A stretch of DNA of 64,000 nt from Flavobacterium faecale (lineage in GTDB: Bacteria > Bacteroidota > Bacteroidia > Flavobacteriales > Flavobacteriaceae): positions 3,446,001 to 3,510,000 of the forward strand of contig NZ_CP020918.1 of the NCBI RefSeq assembly GCF_003076455.1, given 5' to 3'. Positions within the stretch are counted from its first letter, which is position 1. Every line of letters begins with the position of its first letter. Made by a program: the position numbers and the translations under genes. The notes under the pieces are model-generated. The model had not been told where the DNA came from. It searched no databases and worked only from the letters and a program-made list of their open reading frames with translations. This document shows, one piece after another, positions 1 to 9,121 of this stretch.

Positions 1-2414
1 GTTTTCAAATTTGTCCACTGAATCGTTCCTTTCCAGAGTCCGTCTTGTGGATGGATTGTTGGTAAAATCATTTCATTTTTCGAAATAATTAAACCATTCG
101 CATCTTTAAAAATCCACACCAATGTATAGCCTTTCAAACTAAAAATTGGATAATCTGCTAGTCCACGAATCGGAACAATCACTTGTGCTTCTTTTTTATC
201 AAAATCGATTCCTTCAACCTGAATGTCTTTTACGGGACTCAATTCTTTTTTTACTCTATCAAAAAGTCGGCGTTTTTGTCTCCAAGAATTGATGACTCCC
301 CACACCCTATTTTCCTCATCGGATGTTCCAGCATAACCCGAACGATAATCGTTGAATGTCCATAACGAGGTGCCAATTACAAAAGGGTTTTTATTTCGAA
401 AAGTATCATGCCAGTCCGAAAGTATTTCTTTATCCTCATCCAAAGAAGGCGTTTGAAAAGGGTCAAACCCATATTCTGAAATAAAAATGGGTTTGTTGGG
501 CCATTTTTTTCTAATTATTTCCAAAATCTCTTGTGGTTTTCCCTGCCATTGGTACATATTGTGCATAATAATATCGGCAAAAGTATTGGGGTCTGTTTCT
601 GGCGTAGCCGAATCTTTCTGTCCTGAATTGCTCACACAAGTCACCAAACGGTACGGGTCCAATTCGGTTTTAACATATTCCATCATTTTTCGACCGTAAT
701 CAAAATGATTTTTGAGTTCGTTACCCACGCTCCAACCAATAATACTCGGATGATTAATGTCTCGATTCACCATCGCTTTTATCCACTCTTTGGGATAAGG
801 ATCGAAAATTGGTGCATTAAATTCTGGATTAGACAATTCCCTCACATTTACTTCTTCAAAAAGTAAAATCCCCATTTTATCACACAAATCTATCAAACGC
901 TCGTTTTGTGTTCCGTGCATAATGCGCATAAAATTGGAACCCGCCTCTTTCATTAATTTCATGTCTTGCTCTAACAATTCTTGCGGTTCTGAACTTCCCC
1001 AAAAGCGGTGCTCACTCACTCTATTAAAACCGCCTAATCGAATGGGTTCGCCATTCAAAAACAATTGCGAGTCGTTGATTTCTATTTTTCTAATACCAAA
1101 CGTATTGGTTTGATTGTCCAATTGCTGTTTGTTTTCTCTGATAGTCGTTTGAATCTGATACAAATTTGGCAAATCAAAATGCCACAGTTTTACATCTTCT
1201 GGTTTAAGCGTTGTTTCTAGATTAATTTCTTGTATCGAATGGGCCAAAACAGCAAGATTCCCTGTCATTTCTGCAACTTTTTTGATATCCAAAATAGCAG
1301 AATTGATTTGAATGTTTTGTGTTACCCCTGAATTATTTTCAACTCTCAATCGTAATTTCAAAAGTGCTGTTCCCGTTTTTAAATTCGGTTCTGCATGTAT
1401 GTATTGCTGCGTGATTCGAACAGCTTTATTTTTAACTATCGCCACTTCTCTGATAATTCCGCCCCAGTTCCAAGTAGCGCCAACGAGAAAATTATTATCC
1501 ACTTCGACTGCTAGAACGTTTGGTTTTCCTGCTAAAACCTTATCGGTTATATCCAACTCAAATGGCGAAAAGCCGCCTTGATGTTCTCCCACAAATTTTC
1601 CATTGAGATATACTTTGGCAACATGATACACGGCTTCAAACTGCAAACGCACTTGTTCGTTCGGATTAATTTTCCAGTTTGCAGGGAAGTTAAACGTCTT
1701 GCGATACCAACCTTTACCCACATAATTAGAAAAATTATTTAGCATTCCCCAATGCCCTGGCACTTTCAATCGATTCCATTTGGAATCATTAAATTGTGGC
1801 AAATACACTTGATTGGGAAGGTTTTTAGCATTCGAAAAAACAGCGTCAGAAATGGGTCTAAATAGCACCGCATCTGCAGAAACACCACCTTCATCAATAG
1901 CCGAAATTTCTACAAAATTATCTTTGGAAGCGTTAAAAGTATAAATCCCAAGACTTATCCATTGGTCACCACAGCTGCGCTGGTTGGCATAAGTAGCCAC
2001 TTCTCCGTCGGCATGTTGCACGGTAAATTGTGTTGTCAGATTGGTTTCGAACGGAAAGCGTACAAATGCCTCGTAATTGCCTTTTTTCGAAATTTTAGGT
2101 CTAAAACGAACATAATTATCTCCCGTATCTCCTACTCTAAAAACTCTTTGTAAAAAATCCGCTTTATAAAAAGTAGCGCCTTTTGTCCCTACTTTTTTGA
2201 GGTTCCATTTTCCTTTTATTTCTACAAAATCAGCATCGGCATTATCCACAATTATATCCGTAGGTTCTTCCTTCACCTGAAGCGAATTGGAACCTTGACC
2301 CTCAATGGCATAAAATTTCCAATCGCCGTTTAACGAAAATTGAGTATCGATTGCTTTTTGCGCATTCACACCCAAAAAACAAAAAACAGCAATTGATAAT
2401 AGTATCTTATTCAT
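1..2414 (-). CDS. GH2 family glycosidase (beta-galactosidase/beta-glucuronidase type), 3' end outside window
   Basis: The frame is open from the ATG at 2414 to the window edge (804 codons, no stop), so the C-terminus lies outside. It starts with a signal peptide (MNKILLSIAVFCFLGVNAQ). Residues about 60-180 look like a golvesin/xanthan-lyase-type beta-sandwich, followed by the GH2 sugar-binding, Ig-like and TIM-barrel domains. The acid/base is E566 in SVGNEL and the nucleophile is E647 in FISEYGFDP. The enzyme should be periplasmic or surface-attached and release a beta-linked sugar from oligosaccharides; the exact sugar cannot be read. It lies 18 bp downstream of the FAD oxidoreductase gene, so it is the third gene of the operon that begins with the symporter. 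The IS insertion upstream may reduce its expression. Confidence 0.9.
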   Translation of the reverse strand, partial: MNKILLSIAVFCFLGVNAQKAIDTQFSLNGDWKFYAIEGQGSNSLQVKEEPTDIIVDNADADFVEIKGKWNLKKVGTKGATFYKADFLQRVFRVGDTGDNYVRFRPKISKKGNYEAFVRFPFETNLTTQFTVQHADGEVATYANQRSCGDQWISLGIYTFNASKDNFVEISAIDEGGVSADAVLFRPISDAVFSNAKNLPNQVYLPQFNDSKWNRLKVPGHWGMLNNFSNYVGKGWYRKTFNFPANWKINPNEQVRLQFEAVYHVAKVYLNGKFVGEHQGGFSPFELDITDKVLAGKPNVLAVEVDNNFLVGATWNWGGIIREVAIVKNKAVRITQQYIHAEPNLKTGTALLKLRLRVENNSGVTQNIQINSAILDIKKVAEMTGNLAVLAHSIQEINLETTLKPEDVKLWHFDLPNLYQIQTTIRENKQQLDNQTNTFGIRKIEINDSQLFLNGEPIRLGGFNRVSEHRFWGSSEPQELLEQDMKLMKEAGSNFMRIMHGTQNERLIDLCDKMGILLFEEVNVRELSNPEFNAPIFDPYPKEWIKAMVNRDINHPSIIGWSVGNELKNHFDYGRKMMEYVKTELDPYRLVTCVSNSGQKDSATPETDPNTFADIIMHNMYQWQGKPQEILEIIRKKWPNKPIFISEYGFDPFQTPSLDEDKEILSDWHDTFRNKNPFVIGTSLWTFNDYRSGYAGTSDEENRVWGVINSWRQKRRLFDRVKKELSPVKDIQVEGIDFDKKEAQVIVPIRGLADYPIFSLKGYTLVWIFKDANGLIISKNEMILPTIHPQDGLWKGTIQWTNLK

Positions 2415-2432
2415 AATTTTTTTATCTAAATT

Positions 2433-4712
2433 TTAGTGACAAAACAATTCAAAAACCGAAACAGGAACAGTTGTATGTGCTTGTTCCAATTCAATTAAAA
2501 ATCCTTTGGTTTTAAAATTGGCATCGAATGTAAAACTGTTGATGGCTTGGTAATTATTTTTCTTTTCGAATAAAATAGTACCATCCAAATTTTTTATGGT
2601 GTAATTACGAACACAAAACGGAACCACATCTTCCGGATGCCCCATCAAAGTTGACTCCATCGGATGGTCATAATCTGGGTCAAGGAAAAGTTTTAGTTCG
2701 CTTACTTCTTTTTCAACCTCCCAGGCTATCTTTAAACTTGGATTCTTGTCGTTTAGTGCAGCCATCCACGCATTTGCCGCACCATAGGGACGTACAAAAC
2801 CGTTGGTCAAATTGTCCGTAGCAAAATCGGTCAAGGCTGGACTGATTTCCATCGCAATATTTTGTCCTTTTGGTCTTCTAAACGGAATCCAAAATTCGAA
2901 TGCATCTATTCCAACATCCTCTGGTGGCGTTTGTTTTCCGGTATTGTTTACGGCTTTATTTTGACCATTAAAGACTGATAAAATTCCGGTATAACGACTA
3001 TTACTCGATTGAAGACTTACGTTTTCATTCGATAAAAAAGTAACAAAAGCATATTGATTTTCGCTAGTGCTCGCTTCAAAATCAATTACAATAAATTGTT
3101 CTCCTTCATGAAGTTCAATTTCTTTAGTTTCTAAAATAGTATCAGGCGTATAATTTTTCGACTTAGAAGCCGTACGCAATTGTACCGTAATTTGTGTCGC
3201 TTGTTTCGCTTTCGCAAAAAATTTAAAGCTATATTTTATATTGGCTTTCAAAGGTAATAGTTGAGCAACGGCAACTTCTAGAGAGGTCCATTCTCCATCA
3301 AAATCAATGGTATTTAATGCCAAAGTCGAAGAAGCGGTTACGTTTGCCTCAGCAATTAAATTCAAATTTTCATCAATAGCAATTCCTGGAATACTTTGCC
3401 CATTGATGCTTAAAGTTTGTTGCAATTGTTTTAAATTTTCTTTTTCTAACAATTGTAATGGCGCACTATTTTGTTTGATGGCTTGTGCGGCTGCAAACCC
3501 AACTGCTTGTCCCATATGTGCGCAAGTTGCCATCACTCGAGTAGAACCAAAAGCTACGTGAGTGGCACTGATGATGCGGCCTGCCAAGAACAAATTATCA
3601 ATATTTTTACTAACCATCGTGCTCAGTGGAATATGATAAACCCCCTTGGAATGGTATTGCGTACAACCCGGACGACTATCATACACCCCATCTGAAGGGT
3701 GTAAATCGACTGCCCAGCCACCAAAGGAAACGGCATCCTCAAACTCATTTTGTTCAATTATATCTTGTTGTTTAATCATATACTGTCCTTCAAAACGGCG
3801 GCTTTCTCTCTTTCCTGGTATCGTTCCTACCCATTCTAAAGTTAAGTTTTCGGCATCCGGAAATTCACCTGAGTTTTTGATATAATCCCAAACTCCGTAC
3901 ACAACTTTCCATAATTCCCATTTAATATCTTCCGATTCGTGAATGGTATCTTTTCGTCCGCCGTACTCCAACCACCACAAACGACAACCAAAATCTTTAT
4001 CGCTCAGTGATTTGTAACGTGGAATTTCGGTGATGTCTTTTAAGGCAAATTCTGGCGCTACATATTTAACTGGCGCTCCCGAATCTTTACTATAAAAGTA
4101 GATTGTATGTCCTAACAATTCTCCATACGATTGATCAGGAGCAAAAAGCTCTCCAAATTCTTCTTTGGTTTCTGCACCCATTCTAAAAGCGGCTCCAGCT
4201 TGAAACCCAACGATTCCGTCACCAGAAGCATCACAAAACAGTTTCGCTTCCAAAATATAAGTTGTCGAGTTTTGACTGCAAAACGCATGTACTTTGCTAA
4301 TTGTAGTAGGTGCTGATTTTTCAACTTCATATACAGAAGTGTTTAGCAGTAGCGTAATATTTTTTTCATTCGTTACTTTTTCGAGTAAAACCGTGTCAAA
4401 AATAAGTGCATTTCCCTCTTTATTTCGATATAAATTTTCGACTAAAATTTCGTCAATAATTCCGCCTTCTCTTGCCCAACGGTTGTTGTTTCCCATGTGC
4501 GAAGTTGCTCCCAAAGTCCATAAACGGACTTCGCTAGAAGCATTTCCGCCTAAAACTGGACGGTCTTGCACCAAGGTCACCATAATTCCGTCACGAGCGG
4601 CAGCAATAGCAGCACACACACCCGCAAGTCCGCCTCCTACCACCACCAAATCGGATTGTGTGATTACTGTTTTATTTTTTCTGGCAATCTGGCTAAAATT
4701 TTCTTGTAACAT
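2433..4712 (-). CDS. FAD-dependent oxidoreductase (FAD_oxidored family)
   Basis: 759 residues. The N-terminus has a dinucleotide-binding fold: VVVGGGLAGVCAAIAAARDG (about residues 23-42), then a GGNASSEVR segment typical of the FAD_oxidored family. The second half is beta-rich and looks like a carbohydrate-enzyme accessory domain. No signal peptide is evident, which suggests a cytoplasmic protein, although family members vary. It lies between the interrupted symporter (upstream) and a GH2 gene (18 bp downstream) on the same strand. The context suggests oxidation of a sugar or glycoside linked to the PUL substrate, but the substrate is unknown. Family assignment is firm; role is inference. Confidence 0.85.
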   Translation of the reverse strand: MLQENFSQIARKNKTVITQSDLVVVGGGLAGVCAAIAAARDGIMVTLVQDRPVLGGNASSEVRLWTLGATSHMGNNNRWAREGGIIDEILVENLYRNKEGNALIFDTVLLEKVTNEKNITLLLNTSVYEVEKSAPTTISKVHAFCSQNSTTYILEAKLFCDASGDGIVGFQAGAAFRMGAETKEEFGELFAPDQSYGELLGHTIYFYSKDSGAPVKYVAPEFALKDITEIPRYKSLSDKDFGCRLWWLEYGGRKDTIHESEDIKWELWKVVYGVWDYIKNSGEFPDAENLTLEWVGTIPGKRESRRFEGQYMIKQQDIIEQNEFEDAVSFGGWAVDLHPSDGVYDSRPGCTQYHSKGVYHIPLSTMVSKNIDNLFLAGRIISATHVAFGSTRVMATCAHMGQAVGFAAAQAIKQNSAPLQLLEKENLKQLQQTLSINGQSIPGIAIDENLNLIAEANVTASSTLALNTIDFDGEWTSLEVAVAQLLPLKANIKYSFKFFAKAKQATQITVQLRTASKSKNYTPDTILETKEIELHEGEQFIVIDFEASTSENQYAFVTFLSNENVSLQSSNSRYTGILSVFNGQNKAVNNTGKQTPPEDVGIDAFEFWIPFRRPKGQNIAMEISPALTDFATDNLTNGFVRPYGAANAWMAALNDKNPSLKIAWEVEKEVSELKLFLDPDYDHPMESTLMGHPEDVVPFCVRNYTIKNLDGTILFEKKNNYQAINSFTFDANFKTKGFLIELEQAHTTVPVSVFELFCH

Positions 4713-5263
4713 TGTACTCGTATTAAAAGTTTTTTAAGTCTTATTTTTTTATTTATTCTTTATTTTTAAATACTATAAAAGCACCTAAAAGCGAGACAAC
4801 AACGCCCATAGCAGTAACAATCAAAGCGCCATGAGCAGCAATGATACCCAATACTAGTATCATAACCCCTGTTAGTCCAACGCCTATTCCAATCACGCGT
4901 CCTCCTTTTTTATTACTTCCATCCGAAGCATCGTCGTAGACATTTTCGCCAACATTCATTTTTTCGATATACATCTCATAAGAAGAATTGGATTGCTTAC
5001 TGAAGTAAAAATAACATTCAGACAACAACATCAAAGTCATGGGTACGCTCACGCCAACAATCATTTCCATACTACGACTCAAGGTCAAATCGATTAATTG
5101 AGGTGCTATAAATTTGAAAAATCCTGTGATAGACAAAGACAAAATAGTCACTGATAGCATACTTGTACCTGTTTGTTTTTTCGAAAAAATGGTCCACAAG
5201 GGTGGTAAAAACATCGCGCCACCAGTAACTGCCGCCAAGCTCAAAACAAAGTTGACCACACCG

Positions 5264-5289
5264 CCCAATAACCTATCGTGTGGACACAT
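5264..5289. repeat. Left end of IS: 9-bp target duplication plus 17-bp terminal inverted repeat
   Basis: CCCAATAAC (5264-5272) precedes the repeat CTATCGTGTGGACACAT (5273-5289). The transposase stop codon TAG (minus strand) uses the last three bases of the element (5273-5275). Confidence 0.95.
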
Positions 5290-6667
5290 TTCTACTTATT
5301 GTCCATCCTTCCATTGCGGCTTTAAAATATTTCAGACCAATCCATAATGTTGTAATGCCTGGATGTCTTTTGCTTTCATAGCCCTTCCAACCACCAAGTC
5401 TAGCAATGACCCATACGTATCGTTTTAAATCTTTTTGTTTATATGGGTTTTTCTGCTTCTCTGTTTTACCTTCTAAATGATCTATTTGATGTTCTAAAAA
5501 CTCTTCTTCCTCTTCTGTAAAACAACTGTTAGAACTTATTTCTAATTCTGGCTCAGCATATGCAAGTCGCATCAAAAACAGCTTTATAACTACTTCCATA
5601 ATCAATAAACTTAATTTTCTTACTGATGATGCATACTCTAATTCCGAAGCTTCAATATTAAAACCTTCCTTTTTTAGTATTTTAAAAACCTCTTCGATTG
5701 TCCACCTCCAACTATACCACTCTATGCAGTTTTTTGCAATTTCAACATTTTCGACATTCATCGTGGTTAGTAGTCTCCAACATATTTTATCCTTGCCAGT
5801 ATATCCTGTTTCAGAAGCTTCAATAAAGAATAATTTTAAACTTGAAGCTATTGCTTTACTTACATTTGTAGGTCTGTTTAATTCAACTTCTTTATACCTA
5901 ATTTCAATGGTAGCTGTTCGTTTTTTTCTTTTAGTCTTTGCGCAAGAATCAACTTCAATTTGATAAGATCCTTGTGCGGGCTCAGTCTCTAGATTACTAA
6001 ATAAACTAGTCTTGTCTTTTAATTTTCTGTCTGTTCTTGCCCTTACTAAAAGTTCAGTAGTTGCATTGGGAATTGTAGCAAACTGCTCATAAATATCACC
6101 TTCTCTATCTTGTACTATTACCATCGCTGGTACAAAATCTTTTAAGGAAGCTTGAGTATTTTTAGACACCTCAAGCCATTTATAAGATTCTTTTTCTTCA
6201 ATTGGTAGTTTACTGTATCCCCTTTCAAACTTAGAAGTAAATTTCAAGGGTCTATTCCACACTTTTATTGCTGCATATCCATAAGGAGTACCATTTTGAG
6301 CATCTAAAACTAAGCTCGGATGAATAAAAAATCCTAAACCTTGACTGTTTTTTGCATTGGTGGTTCCAATGAAATCGTCCTTGGTTATCCTCCTGCTATG
6401 ACTACTTAAATTTATTTCGGTAGTATCTTGTATACAAATAACATATTTACCTTTACAGGCTTTTTTGCAATTTGATGCTAAATTCATAATTATATCATCT
6501 TCACTTACTCGCTCATTTTGTAAAAAACGATACATCCCTTTAGCATCAGCATCTGTTGTACTAATTTGTCTTATCGAATGAAGGCCCTTTCTAAATAAAT
6601 CAGATAAAATCTTATTACCTCGATACAACAATCGCATATCATCTAAATCGCTGAAATCTCTACGCAT
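5273..6667 (-). CDS. IS4-family transposase (DDE, YREK signature)
   Basis: 464 residues, the expected size for IS50/Tn5-like transposases. The first catalytic Asp is D81 in IQDTTEINL and the second is D167 in VQDREGD. The YREK signature fits Y298, R301, E305 and K312 (spacing Y-x2-R-x3-E-x6-K). The N-terminal region (TDADAKGMYRFLQNERVS) matches the part of IS4 transposases that contacts the ends. The start ATG (6667) lies 29 bp inside the right inverted repeat and the stop uses the left terminal bases. It is transcribed in the same direction as the disrupted operon. It appears intact. Confidence 0.95.
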   Translation of the reverse strand: MRRDFSDLDDMRLLYRGNKILSDLFRKGLHSIRQISTTDADAKGMYRFLQNERVSEDDIIMNLASNCKKACKGKYVICIQDTTEINLSSHSRRITKDDFIGTTNAKNSQGLGFFIHPSLVLDAQNGTPYGYAAIKVWNRPLKFTSKFERGYSKLPIEEKESYKWLEVSKNTQASLKDFVPAMVIVQDREGDIYEQFATIPNATTELLVRARTDRKLKDKTSLFSNLETEPAQGSYQIEVDSCAKTKRKKRTATIEIRYKEVELNRPTNVSKAIASSLKLFFIEASETGYTGKDKICWRLLTTMNVENVEIAKNCIEWYSWRWTIEEVFKILKKEGFNIEASELEYASSVRKLSLLIMEVVIKLFLMRLAYAEPELEISSNSCFTEEEEEFLEHQIDHLEGKTEKQKNPYKQKDLKRYVWVIARLGGWKGYESKRHPGITTLWIGLKYFKAAMEGWTISRNVSTR

Positions 6668-6712
6668 CTCTTTTTTAAGTAAAAATAATAAAAAGATGTG
6701 TCCACACGATAG
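5273..6712 (-). mobile_element. IS4-family (IS50/Tn5-like) insertion sequence, 1440 bp
   Basis: The element is bounded by perfect 17-bp inverted repeats (5273-5289 and 6696-6712) and flanked by a 9-bp direct repeat CCCAATAAC (5264-5272 and 6713-6721). It carries one transposase gene. A 9-bp duplication and a YREK-type DDE transposase fit IS50-like members of the IS4 family. The perfect repeats, exact duplication and otherwise intact host reading frame suggest a recent insertion. No second copy is in the window. Confidence 0.95.
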
Positions 6713-6721
6713 CCCAATAAC
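6696..6721. repeat. Right end of IS: 17-bp terminal inverted repeat plus 9-bp target duplication
   Basis: ATGTGTCCACACGATAG (6696-6712) is the exact reverse complement of the left end. It is followed by the second CCCAATAAC copy (6713-6721). Confidence 0.95.
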
Positions 6722-7920
6722 GGAACGACCAAAGCCACACCAATAGTAATCAATCCTAAAACCACGGTCGATAATTTCCCCACACGCATGAGTTCGACAT
6801 CATTTGCCTCGGGTTTAAAGTGTTTGTATAAGTCGTTGGTAAAGACACCAGCTGCAATATTTAAAGTTGTATTTACAGAACTAGAGGTTGCAAAAATCAT
6901 CCCAACGAGCATTAAACCTAACATTCCGGCTGGCAAAACCTCTTTACACATCAATAAGTAAGCGCCTTCTGTTTCTAATCCTTGTAAATTAGGGTTTACA
7001 ACATGATAAATCATTGGCGGTAACATCCACAACAACGGACTCACCGTATACAAAGCCCCAAACAACCAGCCCACTTTTTGCGCATCTTTTGGAGTGGCTA
7101 CCGAAGTGTACCGTTGTACATAGGCCCAATTCCCTGCAAGAAAGAATAAATTGTAAAATCCAAAAGCAATGATAAAAGAAAGCGAATATTCTTGGTTTAA
7201 TAGGTCAAAAAAGTGTTCTGGAGATTTTTCGATAAAAGTACTTACTCCACCAACTTTATTAAATGCAAGTGGCACAATAATAATTACAACGGCTGTCAAA
7301 ACCACAAATTGCAGAACATCGGTCACAATTACTGCCCATAATCCACCCACTGCGGTGTAGATTAATATTAAAATTCCCAAACTGATAATACTGGTCGTAA
7401 TCGGGATTCCGGTGGAGACTTCTAGGATTTTGGCAACGGGATATAAAAAAGCACCAGTTGTAAATAAGGATATTAACAGAAATAAATAGGTATATACTTT
7501 TTGAATTTTATACCCAAAACGATTGGTGATGTATTCTGCTACGGTAAGCGAATTGGTTTTGCGCCATTTTGGTGCAATATACATCCCGATGATAAAACCC
7601 GCAACGGCCATTGTCCATTGGATACTCACGGCCACCCAACCACTTTTGTAAGCGATAGAACCCCAAACGACAAAGGTTCCTGCAGAGAAAAAACTCATAA
7701 ATAGAGAAAGTCCACTCATCCACCAAGGCAAAGCACCACCAGCGGCAAAATAGGATTTCATGTTTTTTCCTGTTTTAGAAAAGGCCAATCCGCATATAAA
7801 AATCAAGAGCGAGAATAGGATTATTACCCAAATATCAATGTTTTTCATACTATTTAAATCAATTTTTACTAAAAGTACCATAGATTTTAGAACTATAACT
7901 TTTTTTTTTCGAAAGGAGTA

Positions 7921-7969
7921 CCGAGAACGTTACCGAAATATAAATTAAGTTCCGAGAACGTTACCGAAA
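7921..7969. promoter_or_regulatory. Tandem LacI-type operator repeats between symporter and lacI-family gene
   Basis: The sequence CCGAGAACGTTACCGAAA occurs twice (start 7921 and start 7952), 31 bp apart, close to three helical turns. The core GAACGTTACC contains the AACGTT dyad typical of LacI-family operators. The pair sits between the divergent symporter start (7848) and the LacI-type gene start (8029). This fits control of both directions by that regulator. The sequence is direct; the regulator assignment is inference. Confidence 0.75.
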
Positions 7970-8028
7970 AATTTGTATCTTGCCCTTAATTTATTTAGCA
8001 TTCTATTTGAAAAGTCAAATTAAGCGTT

Positions 8029-9045
8029 ATGAAATACATTACTATTAAAGATATAGCCAAAAAATTGAAGATTTCGGTTTCTACCGTCTCCCGAGCCTTC
8101 AATGACAAAGCCGATATTAATGCTACAACCAAAGATTTGGTTTTAAAGACGGCAAAAGAACTTGGATACCGCCCCAACCCTATTGCCAAAAAATTAATGC
8201 AACAACGTTCGTACACCATCGGAATTATTGTTCCCGAATTTGTGAATGCATTTTTCCCAAAAGTGATTATTGGAGTGCAAGAAATTGCTTTGAAGAAAGG
8301 CTACCAAGTTTTGATTGCCCAATCTAATGAATGTTATGAAACCGAATTAAAAAACATAAAAACGCTGGAAGACAGTATGGTTGACGGACTGATTATTTCC
8401 CTTTCGAGCGAAAGTAAAAATACCGAATATTACCAAGACCTTATTCGGTCGGGATTTCCTATTGTGTTTTTTAATCGGGTGAATAATCAATTGAATTGTT
8501 CTAAAATTGTATTTAACGATTATAAGTGGGCATTATTTGCTACAGAACATTTAATAAATGAAGGCTACCAAAACATAGTACACCTTAAAGGAAACGAGGG
8601 CATTTCCTTATCAAATGAACGGATGCGCGGTTTTATGGATGCGCATCATAAACATAAAAGAATTTTTGATTTCGCTCAAATTATCCCGACTGGATTTACT
8701 ATCAAAGATGGTCGAAGAGCGGCCTTGGAAATTATTAAAAAAGGTACTATTCCTGATGCCATTTTTGCGGCCAATGACCCCGTTGCTATTGGTGCGATGC
8801 AAGTTTTTAAAGAAAATGGATTTCAAATTCCAAATGATATTGCCTTTGTGGGCTTTACCGAATCACAAATGGCTACTATTATCGAACCGCCTTTAACTTC
8901 TGTTTCACAACCAGCGAACGAAATTGGGAAAGCGGCTGCCCAAATTTTATTAGAACAAATAGAAAGTAAAGTAAAATTTAAACCGCGAACAATTACTTTG
9001 AATGGGGAGTTGAATATTCGAGCTTCTTCTATTCGAAAAAAATAA
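8029..9045 (+). CDS. LacI-family transcriptional regulator
   Basis: 338 residues, the family's normal length. An N-terminal helix-turn-helix (ITIKDIAKKLKISVSTVSRA, residues 4-23) is followed by the hinge region (GYRPNPIAKKL). The periplasmic-binding-protein-like sensor domain begins at YTIGIIVPEF and includes the conserved PDAIFAANDPVAIGA segment. The ligand is probably a sugar or oligosaccharide from the locus. It is divergent from the symporter-oxidoreductase-GH2 operon, with two operator-like repeats between them. The likely role is repression of that operon and itself until the inducer binds. Confidence 0.92.
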   Translation: MKYITIKDIAKKLKISVSTVSRAFNDKADINATTKDLVLKTAKELGYRPNPIAKKLMQQRSYTIGIIVPEFVNAFFPKVIIGVQEIALKKGYQVLIAQSNECYETELKNIKTLEDSMVDGLIISLSSESKNTEYYQDLIRSGFPIVFFNRVNNQLNCSKIVFNDYKWALFATEHLINEGYQNIVHLKGNEGISLSNERMRGFMDAHHKHKRIFDFAQIIPTGFTIKDGRRAALEIIKKGTIPDAIFAANDPVAIGAMQVFKENGFQIPNDIAFVGFTESQMATIIEPPLTSVSQPANEIGKAAAQILLEQIESKVKFKPRTITLNGELNIRASSIRKK

Positions 9046-9050
9046 GACAT

Positions 9051-9087
9051 AAAAAAGGCGGCACATTTTGCAATGTAACCGCCTTTT
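9051..9087. terminator. Bidirectional hairpin terminator between convergent genes
   Basis: The arms AAAAAAGGCGG (9051-9061) and CCGCCTTTT (9079-9087) enclose an inner ACATT/AATGT stem. A- and T-rich tails lie on both sides. It separates the plus-strand LacI-type gene from the minus-strand glycan-binding protein gene. Confidence 0.85.
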
Positions 9088-9121
9088 CAAACTAACTCAA
9101 ACTAACTTAAACTAAAAACAA

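Larger units (their letters stand above)
4753..7848 (-). pseudogene. Sodium:solute symporter (SSS/SLC5 family), split by an IS element
   Basis: The gene starts at ATG 7848 (MKNIDIWVIILFSLLIF; an in-frame ATG at 7881 is less likely) and would stop at 4753. An IS element at 5273-6712 splits it. Removing the IS and one 9-bp target copy rejoins 1136 + 520 - 9 = 1647 nt, exactly 549 codons in frame, a normal length for the SSS family. The N-terminal part keeps about ten hydrophobic segments and the family's sodium-site region. The C-terminal part keeps several more helices after the join at PLLG/GVVNFVL. It was probably a sugar:Na+ symporter for a monosaccharide released by this PUL. The N-terminal fragment now reads into the IS and ends in YRVDTSFYYFYLKKRCVEISAI, so loss of function is likely. 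Confidence 0.9.

Noticed and set aside
4294..4737. 147-codon open frame on the plus strand opposite the FAD oxidoreductase gene
   Set aside because: It is antisense to a strongly supported gene, has no recognisable motif, and its composition mirrors the opposite coding strand.
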